Source: Bacteroidota bacterium (GTDB lineage: Bacteria > Bacteroidota > Bacteroidia > B-17B0 > Aurantibacillaceae). From it: a stretch of DNA of 64,000 nucleotides. This document shows positions 40,546 to 49,096 of this stretch, piece by piece. Made by a program: the position numbers and the translations under genes. The DNA lies in assembly GCA_016185125.1 (NCBI GenBank), contig JACPOC010000058.1, positions 1 to 64,000 on the forward strand, written 5' to 3'. The number at the start of each line of letters is the position of its first letter. Within the stretch, counting starts at the first letter, position 1. The notes beneath the pieces are model-generated. The model worked only from the letters and a program-made list of their open reading frames with translations, made no database searches and was not told where the DNA came from.

Positions 40546-41319
40546 ATGATTTCAAATCTGGCATACATACATCCCAAAGCAAAAATTGGCCGCAATGTAA
40601 CTATTGAGCCATTTACTTCGGTTTACGCGGATGTTGAAATTGGAGATGATTGCTGGATCGGCCCGAATGTTTCTATTATGGACGGAACACGTATTGGAAA
40701 AAATAATAAAATATTTCCCGGTGCTGTTCTTGGATCTATTCCTCAAGATTTAAAATTTAAGGGCGAGAAAAGTTTAGTGGAAATTGGCGATAATAACTCA
40801 ATCAGAGAATGTGTTACCATTAACCGCGGAACTGTTGACCGCATGACCACTAAAATAGGCAACAATAATTTATTGATGGCTTATACGCATCTTGGGCATG
40901 ATACTATTTTAGGAAATCATATTATTATAGCTAACAACGGCAGTTTGGCCGGACATATTACCATTGAAGATTACGCAATTATAGAAGGCGTTGTGGCAGC
41001 GCAACAGTTTGTAAATATTGGGGCGCATTCGTTTATAGCCGGTGCTTCGCTGGTTCGCAAAAGTGTTCCGCCTTACATTCGTGTTGCGCGTGAACCGCTT
41101 CAATTTATTGGTGTAAATACAATTGGATTGGCACGCAGAGGTTTTGATAAAGATCTGATAAAGCAAATAGAAGATATTTATAGAATAATTTTCGTACGGG
41201 GCCACAATATTACTAACGCTTTAGAAATTGTGGAATCTGAAATGCCTGATTCTGCAGTGAGAAAAGAAATAACTTCCTTTATCAGAAATCAGAAAGACGG
41301 CATTGTAAAAGGAATTTGA
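40546..41319 (+). CDS. lpxA: Acyl-ACP--UDP-N-acetylglucosamine O-acyltransferase LpxA
   Basis: Hexapeptide repeats; GAVLGSIPQDLKFKGEKSLVEIGDNNSIRECVTINRGT; LMAYTHLGHD. Confidence 0.97.
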   Translation: MISNLAYIHPKAKIGRNVTIEPFTSVYADVEIGDDCWIGPNVSIMDGTRIGKNNKIFPGAVLGSIPQDLKFKGEKSLVEIGDNNSIRECVTINRGTVDRMTTKIGNNNLLMAYTHLGHDTILGNHIIIANNGSLAGHITIEDYAIIEGVVAAQQFVNIGAHSFIAGASLVRKSVPPYIRVAREPLQFIGVNTIGLARRGFDKDLIKQIEDIYRIIFVRGHNITNALEIVESEMPDSAVRKEITSFIRNQKDGIVKGI

Positions 41320-41357
41320 AAATTGACAATTTAAGAATTTACGATTGACAATTTAAA

Positions 41358-42005
41358 ATGTATTCAATAAATATTTCACTATCATCTATAGGTAAAAAAT
41401 TTGGCTCAGAGTGGATCTTCAGAGAACTTTCAGCAGAAATAAAAGCGGGAGATAAACTTTTTATTTCTGGAGGTAACGGCTCAGGAAAATCAACCCTTCT
41501 TCAGGTTATCAGTGGTTTTATAACACCTAACGAAGGCCGAGTGAGTTATATGCTCGATAATAAAGAGATTGAAACGGATAGTTTAAAAAATTATATTTCA
41601 CTCGCTTCTCCTTATCTTCAATTAATTGAGGATTTTACTTTAACAGAAGCAATAGAACATTCAAAAATATTTAAGCCATTTATAAATAAAATCTCAACTG
41701 TTGATGTTTTAGAAATTTTCGAGCTTTCGAACGCAAAAAATAAATTCATAAAACAATTTTCGAGTGGCATGAAACAAAGGTTAAAACTTGGACTTGCAAT
41801 ATTAGCCGACGCTCCCTTACTTCTTCTGGACGAACCGGTTTCTAATTTGGATAAGAACGCAATCATGTGGTATAAGAGTTTAATTCAAACTTATGCTTCT
41901 CATCGAACTGTTATTGTTTGCTCTAATAACATTGATGACGAACATTTTTTTTGCACCAGCCAACTAAATCTTGCTGATTATAAAGCAAAAAAGTCCGCTG
42001 TGTAG
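41358..42005 (+). CDS. ABC transporter ATP-binding protein
   Basis: Walker A GGNGSGKSTLLQ, signature FSSGMKQRLKLGLAI, Walker B PLLLLDEP. Confidence 0.92.
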   Translation: MYSINISLSSIGKKFGSEWIFRELSAEIKAGDKLFISGGNGSGKSTLLQVISGFITPNEGRVSYMLDNKEIETDSLKNYISLASPYLQLIEDFTLTEAIEHSKIFKPFINKISTVDVLEIFELSNAKNKFIKQFSSGMKQRLKLGLAILADAPLLLLDEPVSNLDKNAIMWYKSLIQTYASHRTVIVCSNNIDDEHFFCTSQLNLADYKAKKSAV

Positions 42006-42013
42006 CGGACTTT
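41990..42013 (+). terminator. Intrinsic terminator overlapping the 3' end of the ABC ATPase CDS
   Basis: AAAGTCCGC-TGTGTA-GCGGACTTT; the TAG stop (42003-42005) starts in the loop. Confidence 0.85.
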
Positions 42014-42036
42014 ATCTTTTTATCTAAAAATTACTT

Positions 42037-42981
42037 TTATTTAGAAATGATGAGTTTTTCAGTTGATGTTTTTGACTCAGAACTCATTCTAACAAAATAA
42101 GTTCCGGCGGGAAGTGTGCCCAGCTCTAACTTAATTTTTTCTTCTGACAGTGTGCTTTTTGTTAATACAACTGCGCCTAAAATATTAATAACCTCAATTT
42201 TAGTTATGCTTAATAAACTAGGCTCAATAGTTACTAACCCATCGTTGCTTGGGTTTGGATATAGTTTAAATTTGGCTCTAAGATCGTGTGTTAAGGTATT
42301 AAGGCCTACAACAATAGAAGCACTTCCGTTAAAAATAACCGTATCAATTCTAAAAGTTCCTACGGAGCCCTCACTATCATAAGCATAAAAACGGAAAGTC
42401 ATAGGAGTAGTTTGGTTGCTATAGGAAGCCCCCGGAGTTACAGTGCAACCTTTTACCTGTTTACCCGTAGCAAGGGTATAAGAGTCCATAGCCCAGAAAA
42501 AAACATCCGTGGCAACCACAGCAAGATTGGTGTTGCTATTAACGCTGGCTGGTAAATTTACCGCGTAAGAATCAGCGTTTCCGCGTAAGGCCCAATGACG
42601 AGGACCGGTAGTAGAACGTACCATATTAAAAGTAATAGAGTTAATGGTAACCGATGAATTGTTTGATGGAGTTAAAGTTACCCCATAATATTGCCCCGGA
42701 TTTAAGGAGCCGGTAAAAGTAGCATCGTCGCCATTGGTTGCCCCGGGTCCCCAGCCGCTGAAAGAAAATGCGCCGCTAGTTGATGGTACGGAGGAAGTGC
42801 CCACCGCCGAAAAAGAACCGAATGTTAATCCGGGTGCTGTTGGCGGAGGAGTTGGGTCGGTTGTTCCTGTATTTGCTGTTCCTGAAGTTACTCCTGTAAA
42901 AGGATACATACCGCTAAAACTTTGTGAAGCGCCGTTAAGACCAGCTACAACAAGTGTACATAAAAGTAATTTTTTAATCAT
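42037..42981 (-). CDS. Secreted protein with T9SS type A sorting domain
   Basis: Signal peptide; C-terminal FKLYPNPSNDGLVTIEPSL...LPAGTYFVRMSSESKTSTEKLIISK. Confidence 0.87.
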   Translation of the reverse strand: MIKKLLLCTLVVAGLNGASQSFSGMYPFTGVTSGTANTGTTDPTPPPTAPGLTFGSFSAVGTSSVPSTSGAFSFSGWGPGATNGDDATFTGSLNPGQYYGVTLTPSNNSSVTINSITFNMVRSTTGPRHWALRGNADSYAVNLPASVNSNTNLAVVATDVFFWAMDSYTLATGKQVKGCTVTPGASYSNQTTPMTFRFYAYDSEGSVGTFRIDTVIFNGSASIVVGLNTLTHDLRAKFKLYPNPSNDGLVTIEPSLLSITKIEVINILGAVVLTKSTLSEEKIKLELGTLPAGTYFVRMSSESKTSTEKLIISK

Positions 42982-43033
42982 GGGTATATTGTTTTAAATT
43001 TACTCCAAATTTAGGCATTAGAAGTCAAATTAC

Positions 43034-44077
43034 ATGAATCGTATATTAATAAAAATGCTCGCGTGTTATATTTGCCTTTTTGTACTAAATACAGAATTGT
43101 TGTCTCAAGCCGAACAAAACGGACTTGTTAATTGGTTAAGTTTTAAAGAAGCTCAGGAAAAAAATAAAACTGTTGTTAAGCCTTTATTAATTGATTTTTA
43201 TACCGATTGGTGCGGCTGGTGCAAGCACATGATTAAAACCACTTATTCAAATCAGGGGCTTGCGGCCTATATTAACGCAAATTTTTATCCGGTTAAATTT
43301 AACGCGGAAACTAAAGATACAATAGAGTATAATGGAAAGATTTATAAACCTCTTTCAAAGGAACCTAAAACGCCGCATGAATTAACAATCAAATTTTTAG
43401 GGAATAATTTAAGTTATCCTTCAACAGTTTTTGTAACTAATAATTTCGAGTACAATCTTTTAACTCAGGGATTTTTAGATGATAAAAAAATTGAACCAAT
43501 TCTTATTTTTATGGTCGAAAATGCCTGGCGGACTTCCGTATTCGATGAATTTAATAAACATTTTAATCAAACGTTTGTAGATACCGTATTTAAAAAAGCA
43601 GCAGTAAAATTTACAGTATTGAAGGATATAGAAAAACTGGAGAAAAAGAAACCAAAAAAAGTACTGATAAATATCAGTTCCGGATTCTGCAACAGCTGTA
43701 AAGTAATGTCCAAAACTACATTTCCAGATACAACAATAGCCGACTACATTAATAAGAATTTTTACCTGATTAATTTTGATGCTGAATCTTCGGATACCAT
43801 TCAATTTAAAAATGAAAAATATTTTAAAACGCTGGTAAATAATTACCCATTAAATACTTTTGCCCTTAAAGTTTCCAATAACAGGCTTACATTCCCCGTC
43901 CTGTGCGTGTTAGATGAAACTTTAAACACCATTGAAGTATTAAATCATTATCAGTCACCGGAACAAATAAAGCCCGCACTAATTTATTTTGGATCAGATA
44001 GTTATAAAACAAAATCGTGGAAAGATTTTATTGAAGAGTACACCAAGCCTAAAGCAAATACAGGAGCAAAAAAATGA
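43034..44077 (+). CDS. Exported protein with two thioredoxin-like domains
   Basis: FYTDWCGWCKHMIKTTY and SSGFCNSCKVMSKTTF. Confidence 0.85.
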   Translation: MNRILIKMLACYICLFVLNTELLSQAEQNGLVNWLSFKEAQEKNKTVVKPLLIDFYTDWCGWCKHMIKTTYSNQGLAAYINANFYPVKFNAETKDTIEYNGKIYKPLSKEPKTPHELTIKFLGNNLSYPSTVFVTNNFEYNLLTQGFLDDKKIEPILIFMVENAWRTSVFDEFNKHFNQTFVDTVFKKAAVKFTVLKDIEKLEKKKPKKVLINISSGFCNSCKVMSKTTFPDTTIADYINKNFYLINFDAESSDTIQFKNEKYFKTLVNNYPLNTFALKVSNNRLTFPVLCVLDETLNTIEVLNHYQSPEQIKPALIYFGSDSYKTKSWKDFIEEYTKPKANTGAKK

Positions 44078-45042
44078 AGTCTGCCTCCATACATCATATA
44101 AATACCGGTTTAATTATATTGTCTTGTATTATTGCCTTCTATATTCCATTCGAACTTTTTTTAATTTCTTATGGTATCTTAGGGCCTCTACATTATCTAA
44201 CTGAAATAGGCTGGCTGCATAAAAAAAATTATTTCACAAAAGGCAAATACGATTTTATGTTTTTGGCAGTAGCCTGCGTGGTATTAGTTTACTGGAATTA
44301 TAATCCCCCAAAAACATTTAGTTTAACAGCAGATATTATTCTTTTCAGTCTTTTTATAAGTGCCGTTTTTGTGTTTATACAAGATTGGCTTTACAGGGTG
44401 GTAATTGTAATTCTCTCGCTCGTATTTATTGGCTTTTTAAACAATGCCCCGGAGTATTTTACATGGATCGCTATTTTTTTGCCAACTATTATTCATGTGT
44501 TTATTTTCACGTGGATTTTTATGCTTTATGGAACTCTGAAAGAAAAGTCTTGGCAAGGACTAATTTCTATATTAGTTTTAATAACCTGTTCTGTAATTCT
44601 TTTTGCTGTACAGCCACAAAGTCTCAATTACGAAGTAAGTGAGTATTCCCAAAAGAGCTATAGGCAATTTACTGAACTTAATTTTCGCCTTATTAATTTT
44701 TTTAATATGGATCAGCTAACTGAAGTCAAACAAATATTTACGGCTAATGCAGGTTTTGTGATTATGCGTTTTATTGCATTTGCCTATACTTACCACTATC
44801 TGAATTGGTTCTCAAAAACTTCGGTAATTAAATGGCATTTGGTTCCCAAAAAAACATTGATAATTACCATTGGGCTTTGGTTGCTTTCAATTGCACTTTA
44901 TATATATGATTATAATCTTGGACTGGAAATTTTATTTTTTCTTAGTTTTTTGCACGTATTTCTCGAATTCCCTCTCAATGTAATTTCTTTTACAGGACTT
45001 GGAAAAGAACTGTTTTCTCTCCGGAAAAAACAGCTTCCATAA
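44074..45042 (+). CDS. Polytopic membrane protein with histidines in or near TM segments
   Basis: About 8-9 hydrophobic segments; GPLHYLTEIGWLHKK, TYHYLNWFSKT; ATGA overlap with the preceding gene. Confidence 0.75.
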   Translation: MKSASIHHINTGLIILSCIIAFYIPFELFLISYGILGPLHYLTEIGWLHKKNYFTKGKYDFMFLAVACVVLVYWNYNPPKTFSLTADIILFSLFISAVFVFIQDWLYRVVIVILSLVFIGFLNNAPEYFTWIAIFLPTIIHVFIFTWIFMLYGTLKEKSWQGLISILVLITCSVILFAVQPQSLNYEVSEYSQKSYRQFTELNFRLINFFNMDQLTEVKQIFTANAGFVIMRFIAFAYTYHYLNWFSKTSVIKWHLVPKKTLIITIGLWLLSIALYIYDYNLGLEILFFLSFLHVFLEFPLNVISFTGLGKELFSLRKKQLP

Positions 45043-45152
45043 AGGTTGCATTATTTAACGTTTATTAAATCCAGTTTATAAACACCCCTTCTCTCAAAAA
45101 TAAGATTTGGAAGCTTGATACTTATGTTTTATTTTATTAACTTTATGTAAGC

Positions 45153-46190
45153 ATGATCTTTAGAGCTATAGTAATTTTATTTATCTCGTTATCTTTCTTT
45201 AATAGGGCCATTCCACTATTTAAGGAAACGAAGCCAAAAAAAATGGCGGGAGATTCTTTTGTGCAAAAAAACGAAGATGTGTTATGTTATAACGTGGTGG
45301 GAATGATTAACCCCATTACTAATTATAACGAAAACTATATTTTCGATTCAACTCTTTATGTTTTAAAAGTTGATACTTTGCCGCAAATTAAATTTTGGAG
45401 ACAAATCATGCAATTGCATCAGGATAGTTCTTTATTATGTTTTGCCAATAACAGAAATATAATCACTAGAATAAATAATAAAGATTGGAACACTAAGAGC
45501 GACTCCCTTAAAAGATTTTATAGAGACAGTGTGAGGATTGCCGCTAAATTAGATTCTAATAGTCGCATTCTGTTAACGTCAGGTAAAAAGTTTTTTTATG
45601 ATTTTGAAAAGACCTATCAGAATTTTCATAGTGGGATAAATTGTTTCGTAGAAAATGGAGTCGATCCTTGGTATGCGCAGGCAATTCTTTTAATTGAAAG
45701 TCCTAATAAGCTTCAAAAATCTACCGCCGGCGCTTACGGCTCTTTTCAATTAATGAAAGATGTAGCGAGGATGTACGGTTTAAAGGTAAATAAGCAAATT
45801 GACGAGCGAGCAAATTTTGAACGCAGTGCATACGCTGCAAGTAGTTTAATTAAAACAATTTGTATTCCTAAAACGCGCAAATTACTTGATTCTTTAGGAA
45901 TTAAAGATTATAACGAAACAGAATTATGGTTTAAGTTATTAGTGATGCACAGTTATCACGCAGGCGCGGGAAATGTGCAACATGCGCTTTTTACGTTTAT
46001 GCCAAAAGAAGGAAATATGAATTTGATCTATAATTTGTGGCATGCCCAAACTTCGCATTTTAAGAGTGCCTCGCAAAATTACTCTCAACTCATATTAGCT
46101 GCTATGTTAGAGATGAATGATAAAAGTATGGTTATCAGTAAAATACAGGAGTCCATCGTTAAGGTAAAGAATAGTTCTTCGCGGGGATAA
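45153..46190 (+). CDS. Lytic transglycosylase (SLT domain, MltD-like)
   Basis: AILLIESPNKLQKSTAGAYGSFQLMKDVARMYGLKVNKQIDERANFERSAYAASSLI. Confidence 0.83.
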   Translation: MIFRAIVILFISLSFFNRAIPLFKETKPKKMAGDSFVQKNEDVLCYNVVGMINPITNYNENYIFDSTLYVLKVDTLPQIKFWRQIMQLHQDSSLLCFANNRNIITRINNKDWNTKSDSLKRFYRDSVRIAAKLDSNSRILLTSGKKFFYDFEKTYQNFHSGINCFVENGVDPWYAQAILLIESPNKLQKSTAGAYGSFQLMKDVARMYGLKVNKQIDERANFERSAYAASSLIKTICIPKTRKLLDSLGIKDYNETELWFKLLVMHSYHAGAGNVQHALFTFMPKEGNMNLIYNLWHAQTSHFKSASQNYSQLILAAMLEMNDKSMVISKIQESIVKVKNSSSRG

Positions 46191-46199
46191 ACATTTCTC

Positions 46200-46937
46200 T
46201 TATAACAAACGCTGTTTAACAGCTTCAAACAAAACAATACCTGTTGCCACCGAAACATTTAAAGATGCAATCTTACCGGGCATCGGAATTTTAACTTGCA
46301 CATCGCTGCGTTTTAAATATTCACCACTAATGCCGTTTTCTTCGCTACCCATAATAATGGCGGTAGGCTTTTTAAAGTCGGCATCGTAAATATGTTTGTC
46401 TGTTTTTTCGTGACAGGCAACAATTTGCAATCCGCTTTCTTTTAAAAATTCAATAATGTTTTTTAAATTATCTTCTCTGCACACTTTTAAACGGTGAAGC
46501 GCTCCCGCACTTGTTTTTATAGCATCACCATTTATTTGCGCGGCACCTCTGCTGGGAATAATCATAAAATCAACCCCTGCGCATTCTGCACTACGCGCCA
46601 CCGCTCCAAAATTTCTTACATCGGTAACCCTGTCTAAAATTAAAACAAACGGTATTTTACCTTTTTCAAAGATGCGGGTTAAAAGTTCTTCTGTATTATA
46701 ATAGGTTATTTCAGTTAAGTAGGCAATAACTCCCTGGTGATTTTTATCGGTAACGCGTTTTAATTTTTCAGGAGGAACAAATTGTATAGGAATAGTTTGT
46801 CCTTTTAATGCCTGCCTTAATTGATTGTATAATTCATTGGATAAGCCTTTTTGTAGGATAATCTTTTCAATGTCTTTTCCTGCATCGAGTGCCTCAATCA
46901 CCGCACGCATACCGAATATCAGATTTTGTTCTTCCAT
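46200..46937 (-). CDS. rlmB: 23S rRNA (guanosine-2'-O-)-methyltransferase RlmB (TrmH/SpoU family)
   Basis: LILDRVTDVRNFGAVARSAECAGVD; IMGSEENGIS; IPMPGKIASLNVSVATGIVLFE. Start MEEQNLIFGM preferred. Confidence 0.93.
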   Translation of the reverse strand: MEEQNLIFGMRAVIEALDAGKDIEKIILQKGLSNELYNQLRQALKGQTIPIQFVPPEKLKRVTDKNHQGVIAYLTEITYYNTEELLTRIFEKGKIPFVLILDRVTDVRNFGAVARSAECAGVDFMIIPSRGAAQINGDAIKTSAGALHRLKVCREDNLKNIIEFLKESGLQIVACHEKTDKHIYDADFKKPTAIIMGSEENGISGEYLKRSDVQVKIPMPGKIASLNVSVATGIVLFEAVKQRLL

Positions 46938-47067
46938 GGGAAATGCAAAGAACATTAATTTTAAGGGTATAAACAAACATTCTTAATTCTTTAAATTGGT
47001 CATTTCAAGTGTATTTATGCTCTTGCAATTCCCCGCTTTCCTTGTATCTTTACCGTAAATTTATAAA

Positions 47068-47307
47068 ATGGACAGCCCCTTGCACCGCAGAGTTGAAGAA
47101 GCTTTAGATACCATTCGCCCATATTTGGAAGCAGATGGAGGAAATGTTGAAGTGGTTGAGATTACTAATGGAAGCATTCTTACACTCGAGCTAAAAGGCG
47201 CATGTAAAACTTGTAATATGAGCCACATGACTATGAAAGCGGGTATTGAAGAAACTATTAAACGTGCGGTGCCTGAAATCAAAGAAATAATTTCACTCAA
47301 AAATTAA
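47068..47307 (+). CDS. NifU C-terminal-domain Fe-S scaffold protein
   Basis: IRPYLEADGGNVEVVEITNG...LKGACKTCNMSHMTMKAGIEETIK. Confidence 0.93.
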   Translation: MDSPLHRRVEEALDTIRPYLEADGGNVEVVEITNGSILTLELKGACKTCNMSHMTMKAGIEETIKRAVPEIKEIISLKN

Positions 47308-47353
47308 TTAATATGCCATTTTTAAAATTTGGCAACCGAAACAATAACCCCTT

Positions 47354-48307
47354 ATGAAATTAGTTCAAAAACTCTCGCAAAGTCAAAAAACCCTTTTTTC
47401 AATCGAAATTTTACCTCCTCTAAAAGGAAAAAGTATTCAAAGCATTTACGATGGCATTGATCCCTTAATGGAATTTAAACCTGCGTTTGTGGATGTAACG
47501 TACCATCGCGAGGAGTACATTTATAAAAAACGCGACGGTGGTTATCTTGAAAAAGTTAGTATTCGTAAACGTCCGGGAACCGTTGGTATTTGTGCCGCCA
47601 TCATGAACAAATATAACGTAGAAGCTGTTCCGCACATTATTTGCGGAGGTTTTACGCGCGAGGAAACTGAAAATGCTCTTATTGATTTACATTTTTTGGG
47701 GATAGATAATGTTTTGGCTTTACGCGGTGATAGCATTAAAACAGAACCGGCATTTGTTCCTGAGCCTAACGGTCACCCGTATGCCATCGATTTGGTAAAG
47801 CAGGTTCGAGAAATGAATAGTGGCCAGTATATGGATGAGGATATGAAGGAAGCTGCTCCCACTGATTTTTGTATTGGCATTGCAGCTTATCCGGAAAAAC
47901 ATTTCGAGGCACCAAACATGATCAGCGATCTTAAATATCTAAAAGCGAAAGTAGATGCGGGAGCTGAATACATTGTTACACAAATGTTTTTTGATAATCA
48001 GAAATATTTTGATTTTGTGGCTCTGTGCCGGAAAAATGAAATAAACGTCCCTATCATTCCGGGATTAAAAATTTTAAGCAGTAAAAAACAAATTACTACG
48101 TTGCCCAAAATTTTTCACATTGATATTCCTCAGCCTTTTTATGAAGAATTAGAAAAATGTACTGATGATAAACAAATAAAAGCGGCGGGAATAAAGTGGT
48201 GCATTGAGCAATCAAAAGAGTTGGTTAAAGCAAATGTGCCTTGTTTGCATTTTTATACCATGGGTGCTTCCGATGCTACAAAGGCGGTGGCAAATGAGGT
48301 TTTTTAA
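47354..48307 (+). CDS. metF: Methylenetetrahydrofolate reductase MetF
   Basis: FSIEILPPLKGKSIQSIYDGIDPL; NVLALRGD; YIVTQMFFDNQKYFDFV. Confidence 0.95.
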   Translation: MKLVQKLSQSQKTLFSIEILPPLKGKSIQSIYDGIDPLMEFKPAFVDVTYHREEYIYKKRDGGYLEKVSIRKRPGTVGICAAIMNKYNVEAVPHIICGGFTREETENALIDLHFLGIDNVLALRGDSIKTEPAFVPEPNGHPYAIDLVKQVREMNSGQYMDEDMKEAAPTDFCIGIAAYPEKHFEAPNMISDLKYLKAKVDAGAEYIVTQMFFDNQKYFDFVALCRKNEINVPIIPGLKILSSKKQITTLPKIFHIDIPQPFYEELEKCTDDKQIKAAGIKWCIEQSKELVKANVPCLHFYTMGASDATKAVANEVF

Positions 48308-48348
48308 TTTACCGGTTCAATTGTAAATTTTTTTGTGGAGCTTCTCTA

Positions 48349-49083
48349 ATGGATTATAATTTCTATAACGGTGAACTGTTGCTGATTGACAAGCCCTATA
48401 CCTGGAGTAGCTTTCAGGCGGTTAATAAAGTAAGATATGCTGTAAGATTCCACCATTCTATGATTGTAGATGGTGTGAAGGTAAAAGCAAAAGTGGGACA
48501 TGCAGGCACTCTTGACCCTTTAGCAACCGGACTATTAATAGTTTGTACAGGAAAAAAAACAAAAACCATTAATGAGTTAATGGGTCTTGAAAAGGAATAT
48601 ACCGGATCTTTTCTGTTGGGCGCAACCACACCTTGTTTCGACCTTGAAAAGCCGGTAGATCATACTTATCCAACACAACACATCACTGAAAAAGATATCT
48701 ACGAAGCCGCGATAAAGTTTACAGGAATTCAGCAGCAGGTTCCGCCTATGTTCAGCGCTGTTTTTATTGATGGAAAGCGCGCTTATGAACTAGCCCGTGC
48801 CGGTGTGGAGGCCCAGATTAAACCCCGCGAAATAGAAATAAAAGAATTTGAAATTACGGATATAACAATGCCAACCCTGCCTAACGGACAGGCAGGCGTT
48901 AGTTTTAGAATTGTTTGCAGCAAAGGAACTTATATTCGCAGTATCGCAAGAGATTTTGGACTGGCTTTAAACAGCGGTGCGCATTTAACTTCATTAAGAA
49001 GAACGCGAATTGGGTCCTTTCATGTGAATGATGCCATTACTCCACAGGTATTTTCTGAGCAATTCCAGGCTGGAAAGGATTAA
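48349..49083 (+). CDS. truB: tRNA pseudouridine(55) synthase TruB
   Basis: GELLLIDKPYTWSSFQAVNKVR; KVGHAGTLDPLATGLLIVCTGKKTK; CSKGTYIRSIARDFG. Confidence 0.96.
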   Translation: MDYNFYNGELLLIDKPYTWSSFQAVNKVRYAVRFHHSMIVDGVKVKAKVGHAGTLDPLATGLLIVCTGKKTKTINELMGLEKEYTGSFLLGATTPCFDLEKPVDHTYPTQHITEKDIYEAAIKFTGIQQQVPPMFSAVFIDGKRAYELARAGVEAQIKPREIEIKEFEITDITMPTLPNGQAGVSFRIVCSKGTYIRSIARDFGLALNSGAHLTSLRRTRIGSFHVNDAITPQVFSEQFQAGKD

Positions 49084-49096
49084 AATTCTTTAAATT

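Noticed and set aside
47300-47354. Possible riboswitch upstream of metF
   Set aside because: The intergenic region is about 46 bp and shows no S-box or B12-box signature.
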